From: Cyanophora paradoxa
Taxonomy: Eukaryota; Glaucocystophyceae; Cyanophorales; Cyanophoraceae
Direction of reading: 5' to 3'
Assembly (NCBI GenBank): GCA_004431415.1
Contig: QPMI01000180.1
Location: forward strand, 62,001 to 126,000
DNA: 64,000 nt
Part shown: in pieces, positions 20,530 to 33,500 of the stretch
How the letters are laid out: each line of letters starts with the position of its first letter
How positions within the stretch are numbered: position 1 is the first letter of the stretch
Position numbers and translations under genes: made by a program
The notes under the pieces: model-generated
Seen by the model: only the letters and a program-made list of their open reading frames with translations
What the model was told of the DNA's origin: nothing
The model's database searches: none

Positions 20530-21250
20530 TGGCGGGCCAGTGGCGGCCCGGCCCGCCCGGGGCCCGGGGCCCGGGCCGCCCGGCGCACGGCCGCCCGGAC
20601 CATGGGCGGGAACGCCGGCGCCGGGAATTCGAATTCGAAGTTCGCCGGGGGCCCGGGATCCGGGAACCGGGGCAGGGCGCCGGAAAGGCGCCGCGCGCCG
20701 GGCGCCGGGCCGGGCGGCCCAGAAGCCTTGAAGATGCGAGGGCGCGGGAGAGCGGGTGCCCGCGGCCGGGCGGGGCCTGCGCGCGCGGGGAGCGCCCGGC
20801 CCCGGCAGGAGCAGGCCCTCCCCGCAGGGCCCCGAGCCCCGGCCGCGGCCCAGAGGCCCGCAGCCGCCGGCCGCGGCGCGCGCGCCCGGCGGGGCGGCCG
20901 CCGCCCATGCCATGATATCGATGGGACGAAATAGAAGCGGGGCGGGGGCCGGGGGCGGGGAGCGGGGGTAGGGGTAGCTGTACATGCAGGGCGCGAGCTC
21001 GCGATCGACGGCGTCCTCGGGCCCCGTGGAGGCCCGGCCCGCGCCCCACGCCCCGCCGGCGCTCTCGGGCCGGAGCTCGAGGAGCGCCGGCGGCTCCGCC
21101 CCCGCCCCCGCCCCCGCCACCGCCGCAGCGGCGGCGGCTGCTGCGGCGTAGGCAGCCTGGAGGGGGTCCTCGGCGGCGTCCTGGGCCTCGGAGGCGAAGC
21201 CGGGGCCGGCGGCGGCGGTGCCACGGTGGCGGTGGCGGCGTTGGATGCCT
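20522..21250 (-). pseudogene. Duplicated C-terminal fragment of the cation channel gene
   Basis: Read on the minus strand, this contains AGAGAGAEPPALLELRPESA and GGAWG, then a Gly/Ala/Pro-rich tail, closely matching the channel C-terminus at about 35530-36150. The copy has lost the original stop and acquired insertions (for example a GCCATGATATCGATGGGACG-type insert near 20910). The rest of the channel is absent, so it cannot encode a channel. Confidence 0.75.
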
Positions 21251-21570
21251 TCAGCTTCTAGGAAGCGTCGACATCGAAGCTCGAAGCGTCCTCTCTCCGC
21301 CTCCCGCCTCCTCCCGCCCCTGCCCGGCCCGGCGGGCCTGTAGCGGTTGGCTAAGTGCGAACGTTTCGAACGTCCAATTCAACCTGTTTAAACGATTTAA
21401 TACATACAAGCACTGAGCACATGACTATAGCAGCATAGCTAGTTTTACAGAAGCGCAACTGCAACTAAACAGAAACTGAAAGCGCAAATCTTAAGTGGAA
21501 ATAAACCAAACTGTCGAACTGATCATGAGACACAAGAAATTCGAAATGCGGCGCAGGCCTAGAGTCGACG
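21251..21570. other. 3' flank of the receptor kinase, no gene seen
   Basis: An A/T-rich stretch (21360-21540) follows the receptor kinase stop codon on the minus strand and probably contains its 3' UTR and polyadenylation region. Confidence 0.5.
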
Positions 21571-24500
21571 TCACGGGTCCGGCTGGACCGTGACGACGGC
21601 GACGTCGACTCCGACGTCGGCGGCCGGCTCCCGCGGCCGCCGGCTTCGGGCACCCTCCGCCGGAGCCGGCTCGCCGATCGCGAGGGGCGGCGGCAGGGCG
21701 GCGGCGAGCCTCTGCCGGATCTCCCTGCGGGGGAGGGGGGCGAGGCGCGCGCGTCAGGGGAGGAGGGGCGGGGGGAAGAGATCGAGGGGGCGCACAGGAA
21801 CGTGGGGCGGTGCGCCGGGTTCTTGGAGAGGCAGGCGCGGGCGAGGGGCCGCAGGGGCTCCGGCACGGCGGCGAAGGCGCTCGCGGCGTACGGCTGCCCC
21901 CCGGCGAGCTGCTCCGGCCCGATGGGCTCGCCCCTGTACGGCTTCGCCCCCGTCGCCATCTCCATGAGGACGATGCCGAAGGCCCAGACCTGCGGCCCGG
22001 CGCGGCGCGTCGGCGCGCGCGCGGCGAGGAGGGGGCGGGGCGGGGCGGCGGGGCGCGCGTCGGCCTTGGTCGGCTCGCTCTTCGTGTAGGTCTCGGGCGG
22101 GAGGTAGACCCTGCGGAGCCGCCGGTCAGCGCGCGCGGGCCCCAGGCGCGAGGCCGCCGCGCCAGCGCACAGTGTGCCGCGGAGGGACTTGGCCGTCTCG
22201 ACGTGCCTCGAGATGCCTAAGCGGCCGCGGGGTCGGCGTCGCTTCAGACTGCGCGGGCGAGAGCAGCGCACCGAAGTCGCACACGCGCAGCGTCGGCCCC
22301 GCGCCGTCGACCTGACGCCGTCGAAGTTGCACACGCGCAGCGTCGGCCCCGCTAAGCGGGGCGGGGCCGGGGGCCGCGCACGCCGCGGAAGACGAGGATG
22401 TTCTGGGGCTTGAGGTCGCGGTGGGCGACGGGCCGCGGCAGCTCGTGGTGCAGGTACGCCATCCCTGCCATCGATCGCGGGGCGTCGCAAGCAGGTGTGA
22501 GCTCGAGGGCCGGCGAGGGGCGGGGCGGGGCGGACCGGCGGCGATCTGGAGGGCGAAGGGGCCGAGGAGGTGGGCGGGGAGGATGTCGCGGGAGGCGAGC
22601 AGCGCGCTCAGCGACAGGTCCGCCAGCGGCAGCACTGCGCCGGCCCATCGCCAGGAGCTCGCGCGGGGCGGGGCGGGGCGGGGGCGGGCGGGGCGGGGGC
22701 ACCAATGTAGAGCTTGAAGCGGTCGGCGAAGAGGGCCTCACAGCGGAGCACGTTCGGGTGCGAGCACGCCTGCCGCCCCCGCCCGTCAGCCCGCTGCCGT
22801 CCCGGCGCCCTCGCGTGAGAAGGGGATGGAGAGGGGCACCATCTGCAGCCGGGCCCCGTAGATCTCGCGCGCGGCGACCTGCGGGGCGGGCGGCAGGCGG
22901 CGCCGGCGGCGGTCACGGCGAATCGAACTGGGGTCGCGGGGCGGGGCGGGGCGGGGCGGGGCGGGGCGGGCTGGGGGGACCTCGGGGTCGGCGAGGGAGA
23001 CCTCCTTCACGGCCCGCTTGATCACCCGCAGCGCCTCCCGCTCGCCCGCCCGCCCCCGCCCCCGCCGCCCTCCGCTGCATCGCCGCCGCCGCCCGCCGCC
23101 GCGCCCTCCTTCCCCAGCCACGTCGCCGTCGCTTCCGGCACGCAGACCGCGTACACTGCCGCCGGCTCGCGTGAGGCATCGATGGCATCGGGATCGGGGC
23201 GGGGCGGGGCGGACCGCGGCCGAAGGCGCCCTCGCCGAGCATGGCGAGGGGCTCGCGGACGGCGCTCAGCAACGCCGGCGGGATCGGCTTCGGCGGCCAG
23301 GCGGCGGCGCGCTGGGCGAGGGACGGGCCGGGGGCGCCGGCGGGCGCCTCGGGCTTGCCCGAGTGGTCCGGGGCGGTCGTCGAGAGGGACGAGAAGCCCA
23401 GCAGGTCCAGCTGCTCCCGCCCGCTGAGTGCCGGGAAGTCGATCTGCGCGCGCGGCGCGAGCTCAGCGGCCGAGGGGCGCCTCGCGCCCTCGCTGCGGGC
23501 GGCGGGGGCGGCGGGGGCGGAGGGGGCGGACCCAGACGCTGGTGAAGTCGCCGCCCGTGAGCGCGCTGAAGGCGCCCGTCGTCTCGAGGAGGGAGCCCGG
23601 GGCCGGAGAGTGCGCCGTGTCGCCCGTCCCGGCGGAGACGGAGGCGGAGGCGGCGGAGGCGGCGGCGTACGCGCGGCGCCTGCGCCTGTGCCACACCGCG
23701 AGGCCCGCCGCCATCGCGATCGCCGCGACGCCGGCGCCGGCCGCCGCGCCGGCCGCCGCGCCGATCGGCGGGCCGCCGCCGCCGGAGGACCCGCCGCCGC
23801 CGGCGGCGGCTGGGACCGGCTGCTCGGCGGCCGGCCGCAGATCGGTCTGCCCTCGGCGTAGATCGTCTCGCCGCGGGCGAGGGCGGCGGCGGCGGCGCCG
23901 GCGCCCGGCGGGGGCGCGCCGGCGGCGAAGGAGGCGTTGAACATCGAGGAGACGGGCCGGTCGTCGAGACCCGGGAGCAGGAGCTGGCCGGCCCGCGTCA
24001 GGTTCGCCATCATCTCCAGGATGAAGCCCTCCGAGGTGTCCACGCCCCCGGCCGCCGAGGAGGAGGAGGAGGCGGCGCCCGCCTCGAAGAGCTGCAGCGG
24101 CCGAGTCAGGGGGTCAGTGAACGCTGGAGGCGGCGGGGGGCCGAGCTCGAGGGCGCGCCTGGACGTTGAGAAGGATGGAGCCGCAGCGGGCGTCGGCCAC
24201 ACGCACGCGCCCCTGCGCCCCCCCCCCCCCGCCCTCAGCGGAGGCGCGCGGGCCGCGGGAGGGCGGGCGGGGCGGGCGCCTCGGTGAGGTCGGCGCGGAG
24301 GGCGGCGGCGAGGAGGCGGGAGAGGCCCTGCGAGAGGGCGGCGAGGCTCTGCCGCCGCAGGAACGCCTCGCACTCCGGCAGCGTCGCCCGCACCGCCAGC
24401 CACAGCTCCACCGCCGCGCGCCCCGGCGCCCCCGCCGGCGTCGGCGTCGCGCCCGCGCTCGGCGAGGGCAGCGCGCCGGCGGCCGGCGGCGCCGAGGCCG

Positions 24501-27500
24501 CCGGCGCGGGCGTCGGGAGGCGGACGGGGGCGCCGCCGCGGGAGGGCTGGCCACGGGACTCGGGGAGGGCTGGGGCGTCGGGGTGTGGACGGGGGCGGCT
24601 GTGGGGGTCGCCGGGGCGGGCGCCACGGCCGGCAGGCTCCCAAAGGGGAGGGCGGGCAGCTCGCCCGGGAGGGGGTACGTGCAGGCGCTTTTGGTCTCCG
24701 GCACGGTGCCTGCGCGCGGATCTCGATCTCGAGGGAGCCCGGCGCGCAGGGAAGAGCCGGGGGGTACCGGAGAGCGAGAGGAGGCGGGACTGCGGGGCGG
24801 GCGGGCCCGTCGCGCCGAAGAGAACTCTGGCGCGTGGGCGGGCGGCGAGACCGGGTGAGGGGGCGGGGCCGGGCCGGGGCGAGGGGCGGGGGCGGGCGGG
24901 GCGGGCGCACGCGGTGCAGGCGGGGCAGTCCGAGGCGAGGAGGAAGGGGCCCTCGAGGGGCGGGAGCTCCAGCTCCAGCTCCTGCTCCGCCGCCCCGTCT
25001 GCCCCGCCCGCGCTCGCCGTCAGGCCGCGGGGCGGGCGCGCGGGGCGCGGGGGCTGCGCGGCGGGCGGGCGGGCGGGGCGCGCGCCGGCCGGGTCGAGGA
25101 AGGCGACGGCGGCGGCGGAGGCGGCGGCGCCGGTCGAGTTGGCGAGGAGGGCGTAGAGGTGCCCCTGGCAGGCCCCGAGGCGGAAGGCGGCGGGGGCGGA
25201 GGGGCGCCGGAGCACGCCCACGAGGCGGAAGGCGCGGCCGCCCGCGCCCGCCGCGTTGCGGCCCAGGTCCACCGCGCTGCCGGCGCCGGAGGGGGCGGCG
25301 TGAGCGGATCGAACTCGCTCGAGTTCGGAGGGGATCGAGTTCGGAGGGCGCGCACTGGAGGGAGATGGCGCTGGAGCCCTCCGACGCCCCCGCCACGTAC
25401 CACGTCGCGTCTGCCGGCGAGTCTAAGGCGGAACCTCGACGCGAGGGGCGATATCGATCGCGGCGGCGGGCGTGGCACCGAGGCGGGCGCAGGACGGGGA
25501 AGGGCGCGGGGGGATGTCGAGGTTGCCCTGCCGCACCTCCGTGCCCCAGGCAGCCCCTGCCAGCTCCAGGCTGCGCGGCGGGCCGTCGGCCCGGCGCCGC
25601 GGACGGGGCCCAGCGAGAGGGAGCCGCGGGGCGCGGCCGACCTGAGCATGTCGTTCCTCGAGGCGACCGTTCCTCCCGTGGAGCCAACCCCGCCGAACAC
25701 CTTCGCGCGAGGGCGCGTCAACGTCGCCGGTACGGTATGAAAGCTCGAGGCCGGGGCGGGGCGGGGCGGACCCAGAGCCGCTGGTCGTGGAAGGTCGCGC
25801 AGTGGCCCGCCCTCGCGACGGGCATGGGCGGGAGGTCGGCGCGCGCCTCGAAGGAGACGGGGAACGCCCACGCCGCCGCCGCGAGGCTCTCCGCCGCGGC
25901 CGCGGACCCGACGTACCCCCCTGCGGACGAGGATCGGAAGCGCTCACGCCGGCGGGCGCGCGACGAGGTCCGCGCCGCGGCCCGCTCACCGGCACAGAAG
26001 ACGACGCCGCTCTGGTCCCACGCGCACTCCATACCGAACCCGTCGAAGGGCGCGCGCGCCGCCGCCTCCGTCCACTCCCCCATCCCTGCGCGCCGGCGCC
26101 CTCACGATGGTCAGCGGGCCGAGAAAGCAGCGGCGCCCGAGGAGGTCGGCGCGCCTGCGTCGTAGACGAGGACCGCGGCGCTCGGGGCCGGCGCGGCGGC
26201 GTCTGGGAGCCTGCCGAAGAGGGCGAGCTTGGAGCGGCCGAAGGCGCTGCGGAAGAGGACGGCCGCCGAGAAGCGGGCGCCGGCGGGGGCGAGGGCGCCC
26301 GGGGCCGCCCCCTCGCTCCCCTTCATGAGGAAGATCCCTGCGGGGCCCTCAGGCGCCGATCGCGAGCCCCGCCCGGGACGCGCCGGCGAGGGCTAGCTAC
26401 GGCGCTCACCGGGGACGGGGGCGGTGGCGGCGGGGGACCACGGGGACTCCCTCCCCGCCGACGAGACGACCCTCGCGCGGCACGAGGCGGACCAGGCGCC
26501 GCTCTCCGACGCCGCCACGCGCAGCGACGCCGCGAGCGGCGGGGCGGCGCCGGCGCCGGCGGGGAGCGAGGCGGCGTAGGGCCGCCGGCGCCGAGGCACT
26601 GCAGCTCGGCGCGGGCGGCGCTCTGGCCCTCCGTGAAGGCGATCCGGAGGGACAGGAGCGTCGCGTTGACCGCCGCGAGCGCCTCGACGCGCGGCGCCGA
26701 CGGCGCGGCCGCGGGGACGGGCAGCGACGCGAAGGCCGGGGGCGAGAGGAGGCCCGTCGCCGCCGCCCGAGCGACGAAGGTGCAGTTCGCGAGGTAGCCG
26801 GCGCTGTACTGGGGGGCGATCGCGACGAGGGCGGCGACGCGGCCGGCCGCCTCCTGCGGGGCACCGATGGGCGCGCTCGCCACGTACGGCCCTCCGAGCC
26901 CGCTGCAGTTGCAGGCGACCTGCGACACGCCCTGCGCCGCCGAGAAAGAGAGCTCCGCCCGCAAATGCGTCTCGTTGACCAGCGTCAGAACGATGCCCCA
27001 CGGAGCCCACGGGTTGGCTGCTCGGGCCGGGGGCGATCATGAGGCGCGAGAAGCGTCACATGGCCGATGTCAATGCGACGCGACGCACCCGCCGACACGA
27101 GCAGGGAGACGTTGGCGGCGGCGGTGCGGAGCCCCGAGGCAGCGAGGACAGCGGGCGAGCACGAGACGGTGTAGTTGCCGAAGTAGTTCGGAGACACCGG
27201 CACGGGGACGGTCGCCCCGCCGGAGTCCGCGTCCGCCACTCTCGCGCGCACGAGGTACGGGCCGCCAAACCCGTCGCACTCGACCTCGACTTGGCTGACG
27301 TTCTGGCCCGAGGTGAAAGCAACGCGGAACTGCAGGAGCGTCGAATTCACGGCCGCCGTGGCAAGACACGTCGGCATCTCCGGATGCGCTGCGACACGGC
27401 CGCGTAAGCCGAGGCAAGATTCGAGATACGGGGAAAAGGGAAGCAGAAGCAACAAAAGAAACACACCGGCTGGTGTCGTCACCAAGTCTGCCGATTTCCA

Positions 27501-30500
27501 GGCTGACGCCTCGCCTGTCGATGCCCGCACGCGCGCCTTGCAGCTCAGGTCGTAGCTCCCGCCATACGACGGCGCAAGCCCCATGCTGATGTTCAATCCA
27601 GGCGCTGCAGCGTCCGTCGCCGTCGTGTTGACAGAATACGGTCCGCCGAAGCCCGAGCACTCAATCTCCGTCGCAATGACGCTCTGATCCGCCGTGAAGC
27701 GGACGCGCGCCACCGCCTGCGTCGCGTTGACGATGAAAACAGCCACATCCAGCGGCGCCCACGGCACAGCTGCAGGAACCGCGTCCAGTCAACGAGCGAG
27801 TTGGAAGCCCCTGCAACACGAGGGCCGCCCGCACCTGCCGGCACAGTCCTCGCCGCTGCAGCCGTCCATGCCGACACCAAACCCGTCGACGCCCGCACAC
27901 GGGCCGAGCAGCTCAGGTCGAAACCGCCGCTGTACGACGGCGAGAGCGGGACGCTGACGTTGAGACCCGACGCGTCGGCGTCGGCTGCCGTCGCGTTCAC
28001 TCGGTACGGGCCGCCGAGCCCGCCGCACTCGACCTCGACTTCCACAACGCTCTGGTTCGCTCCGAACGCCACGCGCAGCGTTGCCAGCGTCGCGTTCGTG
28101 GACGCCACCGTTACTTCCGCGGGGGCCCACGGCGCGGCTGCGCAGCGGAGCAGAACGCGCACGTCAGCCGCCGCAGGCTGAAGGCAGACCTCTTGATGCT
28201 ATCGCTACGGCGCTGATCATGACGTGCACAACATCACAAGCGCACCCGCTGGAACCGATGCAGGGGCCGCAGAGGTCCAGGGCGACGTTAGTTCCGTCGA
28301 CGCCCGCACGCGCACTGCGCAGGCCAGCTCGTAGCTGCCGCCATACGACGGGCTGAGCTGGAGGCTGACGTTGAGGCCGCCTGCCACCGCGTCCGTCGCC
28401 GACGCATTCAGCCGGTACGGGCCGCCAAAGCCCGAGCACTCCACCTCGGCCGCCGCGACGAACTGGCCTGCAGTATAGCGCACGCGCATCGCCGCCTGCG
28501 TTGCGTTGGTCGAGGCGACAGCGACTTCCAGCGGCGCCCACGGCGCGGCTGCGCATGGCACAAAACAATCACCGGAATGAATGCCCGAAGAAGGTTTACG
28601 CGAAGGCGACATACCTGAAGGAACAGCCGCTGTTGCCGCCGCCGTCCAGGCTGATGCCTCGCCCGTCGATGCACGCACGCGCGCCTTGCAGCTCAGGTCG
28701 TAGCTCCCGCCATACGACGGCGCAAGCCCCATGCTGATGTTCATTCCGGGCGCTGCTGCGTCCGTCGCCGTCGCGTTAACAGAATACGGTCCGCCGAAGC
28801 CCGAGCACTCGATCTCCGCCGCAATGACGCTCTGATCCGCCGTGAAGCGGACGCGCGCCACCGCCTGCGTCGCGTTGACGATGAAAACAGCCACATCCAG
28901 CGGCGCCCACGGAACGGCTGCAGGAACCGCGTCCAGTCAACGAGCGAGTTGGAAGCCCCTGCAACACGAGGGCCGCCCGCACCTGCCGGCACAGTCCTCG
29001 CCGCTGCAGCCGTCCATGCCGACACCAAACCCGTCGACGCCCGCACACGGGCCGAGCAGCTCAGGTCGAAGCCGCCGCTGTACGACGGCGAGAGCGGGAC
29101 GCTGACGTTGAGACCCGACGCGTCGGCGTCGGCTGCCGTCGAGTTCGTTCGGTACGGGCCGCCGAACCCGTCGCACTCGACCTCGACTTCCACAACGCTC
29201 TGGTTCGCTCCGAACGCCACGCGCAGCGTTGCCAGCGTCGCGTTCGTGGACGCAACCGTTACTTCCGCGGGGGCCCACGGCGCGGCTGCGCAGCGGAGCA
29301 GAACGCGCACGTCAGCCGCCGCAGGCTGAAGGCGGACCTCTTGTTGCTATCGCTACGGCGCTGATCATGACGTGCGCGACATCACAAGCGCACCCGCTGA
29401 AACTGATGCAGGGGCCGCAGAGGTCCAGGGCGACGTTAGGTCCGTCGACGCCCGCACGCGCACTGCGCATGCCAGCTCGTAGCTGCCGCCATACGACGGG
29501 CTGAGCTGGAGGCTGACGTTGAGGCCGCCTGCCACCGCGTCCGTCGCCGACGCATTCAGCCGGTACGGGCCGCCAAAGCCCGAGCACTCCACCTCGGCCG
29601 CCGTGACGAACTGGCCTGCAGTATAGCGCACGCGCATCGCCGCCTGCGTTGCGTTGGTCGAGGCGACAGCGACTTCCAGCGGCGCCCACGGCGCGGCTGC
29701 GCATGGCACAAAACAATCACCGGAATGAATGCCCGAAGAAGGTTTACGCGAAGGCGACATACCTGAAGGAACAGCCGCTGTTGCCGCCGCCGTCCAGGCT
29801 GATGCCTCGCCTGTCGATGCCCGCACGCGCGCCTTGCAGCTCAGGTCGTAGCTCCCGCCATACGACGGCGCAAGCCCTATGCTGATGTTCAATCCAGGCG
29901 CTGCTGCGTCCGTCGCCGTCGCGTTGACAGAATACGGTCCGCCGAAGCCCGAGCACTCGATCTCCGCCGCAATGACGCTCTGATCCGCCGTGAAGCGGAC
30001 GCGCGCCACCGCCTGCGTCGCGTTGACGATGAAAACAGCCACATCCAGCGGCGCCCACGGCACAGCTGCAGGAACCGCGTCCAGTCAACGAGCGAGTTGG
30101 AAGCCCCTGCAACACGAGGGCCGCCCGCACCTGCCGGCACAGTCCTCGCCGCTGCAGCCGTCCATGCCGACACCAAACCCGTCGACGCCCGCACACGGGC
30201 CGAGCAGCTCAGGTCGAAGCCGCCGCTGTACGACGGCGAGAGCGGGACGCTGACGTTGAGACCCGACGCGTCGGCGTCGGCTGCCGTCGAGTTCGTTCGG
30301 TACGGGCCGCCGAACCCGTCGCACTCGACCTCGACTTCCACAACGCTCTGGTTCGCTCCGAACGCCACGCGCAGCGTTGCCAGCGTCGCGTTCGTGGACG
30401 CCACCGTTACTTCCGCGGGGGCCCACGGCGCGGCTGCGCAGCGGAGCAGAACGCGCACGTCAGCCGCCGCAGGCTGAAGGCGGACCTCTTGATGCTATCG

Positions 30501-33500
30501 CTACAGCGCTGATCATGACGTGCGCGACATCACAAGCGCACCCGCTGGAACCGATGCAGGGGCCGCAGAGGTCCAGGGCGACGTTAGGTCCGTCGACGCC
30601 CGCACGCGCACTGCGCAGGCCAGCTCGTAGCTGCCGCCATACGACGGGCTGAGCTGGAGGCTGACGTTGAGGCCGCCTGCCACCGCGTCCGTCGCCGACG
30701 CATTCAGCCGGTACGGGCCGCCAAAGCCCGAGCACTCCACCTCGGCCGCCGTGACGAACTGGCCTGCAGTATAGCGCACGCGCATCGCCGCCTGCGTTGC
30801 GTTGGTCGAGGCGACAGCGACTTCCAGCGGCGCCCACGGCGCGGCTGCGCTTAGCAATCGGTTTTTGCCTTGCTTGAGACTGATTAAACCATGTCGCACC
30901 GGGAGGGACGATGACAACACCGGCCTGCGCACGAGCGAGGAACTGCCCGACGGCCGCAAACGCGTCGACTGCGCAGTCGAGGCCGTAGGCCGCAGAGAAA
31001 GAGCTGGCAACGGCAAGGGCGATGACCGCGCGCGACGCGTCCGCGTCCGCAACGCCCCTTGAAGAAGCGAAGGACTGCCCAGCAAACAGGCCTCCTGGAC
31101 GTGCTGTGCAGTTTGCGGCGAGGGAGGCGATGCCGCGACCGAAGCCAAAGCTCGAGACCACGGTCACACTCCCCGCGCCAGCTGAGCTCGCCGAACAGAT
31201 CAGTGGCCTCAGGTTCTCGCCTGTGCGGCAACCGGTCAACACAGCTGAGAGGTATCTTTGAGAACAAAAGCATCTCACGCGCCATTGTCTTTGACCACAA
31301 AGTAGTTCGTGAGCTGGTGCGACTGGACGGTCTGGTTCGACGCGTCCAAAATGCGAATAATGTAGTCGCCCGCCGTGCTGTTGGCGGGAAGCTGTAGCGT
31401 GATGTTCCCTCCGGCGGATTCGGAAGCGTTCAGATACGTGCTCGAGAGGACGACCCCGCTCCAGGACTGGCGCGGCCTCGATCGTGAGCGCTCGCGGGGC
31501 GAGGTGAGACGCCAGGTGAGGGCGGTCGCGCACGAGGACGGCGCTGCCGTTGCTGGGGAGGAGGTGCGCCTCGAGGGGGAAGGACCAGGCCGCCGCCGTC
31601 CACGCCAGCGGCAGGGACGTGTTGGACCAGATCTCGTACCCCGCCTCCCAGTGGAGGAGCTCGAGCAGATTCCCTGCGAGGCGGCGGCGTCGGCGCGCTG
31701 CAGGCAATGCGCACGCGGGCGGCGGCCGACGCGCATGCTGGAATGGTGAAGGAGGGCGTCCGCAGGCTGTTTCCACCCGCCGGAACGAGACGCAGCTGGT
31801 AGGAGCCTGCATTGAGAAGAGAGGGGATCGGGACGTCGAGCTGCCCGCCGGTCTTTAGTAGAATGACGGACGTCAGCAGACCGAGCTGAGAAGAGAGCAA
31901 TCGAAAGTGAGCTCCAGGCCCTTCATGATCATGAGCAGGTTATGAGCAGGAATGACACCTCGATTGGCGGCGTGTTGACGCTGGAGTCGGCAGCAGTGAG
32001 AACCACGGAAGCGGGGCCGTACGAGCGACTCGCCGCAGACCACGTCACGTTCAGCTGCGCGCGAAGAAAGCTCAAGTGAGTTTGAATTCCCTGTAGATCT
32101 TAAGCTTGAACAGAGTATCCAGAAAAACCGGACAAAGAGCTCACGCTGGATCCCCTCTGTACAACCTGGCCGACGGAGGGGCCAGTCCAGGTCACGGAGG
32201 CGGCGGGCACGGTAACTGGACCCGCACTGAGCAGCGTGCACGCGACACCAGAATATCGATAGAAAGAGCTAGAGAGAGCCGTGATCATGACATACCCGTC
32301 AACTCGACGAGGGAATCAGAGTAGTCATATACCGGACTGAAACTCGTGTCCCAGCCCGCAGCCATAAATCTGCAGCTTCGTCAACGGCTGCGGGAGGAGG
32401 GCGGGTGCACTGAGCGGGGCGCCGCGCGAGCGCACATCTTGCAGGCGAGCTGGCCCCCGATCTCGAGGTCGTACGCGGCCTGTGCAGCTGCGAACACAGC
32501 AAGCCTTTCGCCGGGGTAGGCAAAAGGGTATCCAGGGTTGTACGTGAATTCCACGACTCCGTCTGCAGGATGCGACAACGTATTCAATGAGGTTCGCGCT
32601 GGAACTGAATGTCAAACGCACCCGCCGGATTGATAACTGCGTGAATGGGTCCACCTTGCGCTGCGCATGCCACATAGTGATCATGAGCTCATCGCATTCG
32701 GAATTGCTTGAACGGTCCAAGGAGCGCCGCACGAGCAGACATCCAGAGAAGCCCTTGGCACGGCGCCGCATACTCGACTAAGCCCGCATAATAGCCGGTG
32801 GAAACGGGGGTCAAGAAAGTCCAGCGCTTGGGAGATGCCGCCGCCAGATCCACATAGCTGCGTTGACGTTGCGCGGCAGTCAAATGCGGAGAGTGGGCAT
32901 ATAGAAAAGCGCACGCGCGCGCACTACACGTCGTACTGCGCGATGAAAAACCGGCTTCCTGCAGAGGCGGACTGTAACTCACGATCATTCTTAAATGGCA
33001 TCGATATCGGCGTGCATTATCGCACCTTGCCGAGCACATGAATTCAGGCGGCGGCCGCTCATGTCGCTGTTCCCTGCAGGCTCTTGTAAGGCTGAGCAAA
33101 AAAGCAAACCGGATATTTCAGTCGTCAGCATACCGTTCGGGATCTCGACTGTCCAACTCTGAGAGCTGGGAGAGTATCTGCGGCAGAGAGGGCCGGGGGA
33201 ACGTTACAAGTACTACAGGCAACTTCGCGTGAGTAGACGGGTCGCACCGGAGGAGGTCATTGAGATACGTTGAGCCGGGCCCGATACCGGCAGCCAGCCA
33301 GAAGCTGCCTCCAAAAAACGTGACGCAAAAATCGTTGCGATATCCGTACGCAGTCAATATTTCTCGTGACTCTGTCGCCACGTCGAATCTGTAGAACGAG
33401 TGCTCATCTGGGACGCGTACGCCCTTATCATCGGCAAGAAGATGCGGGCGGGCCGGGGCGGAAGGGCGCACGGTAGCAGTAGATGAAATTCGCCCCATCC

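Noticed and set aside
27540-30840. Regularly spaced repeats resembling a CRISPR array at low resolution
   Set aside because: The repeat unit is 1148 bp, encodes FN3-like domains in frame with splice sites, and there are no short direct repeats with unique spacers.
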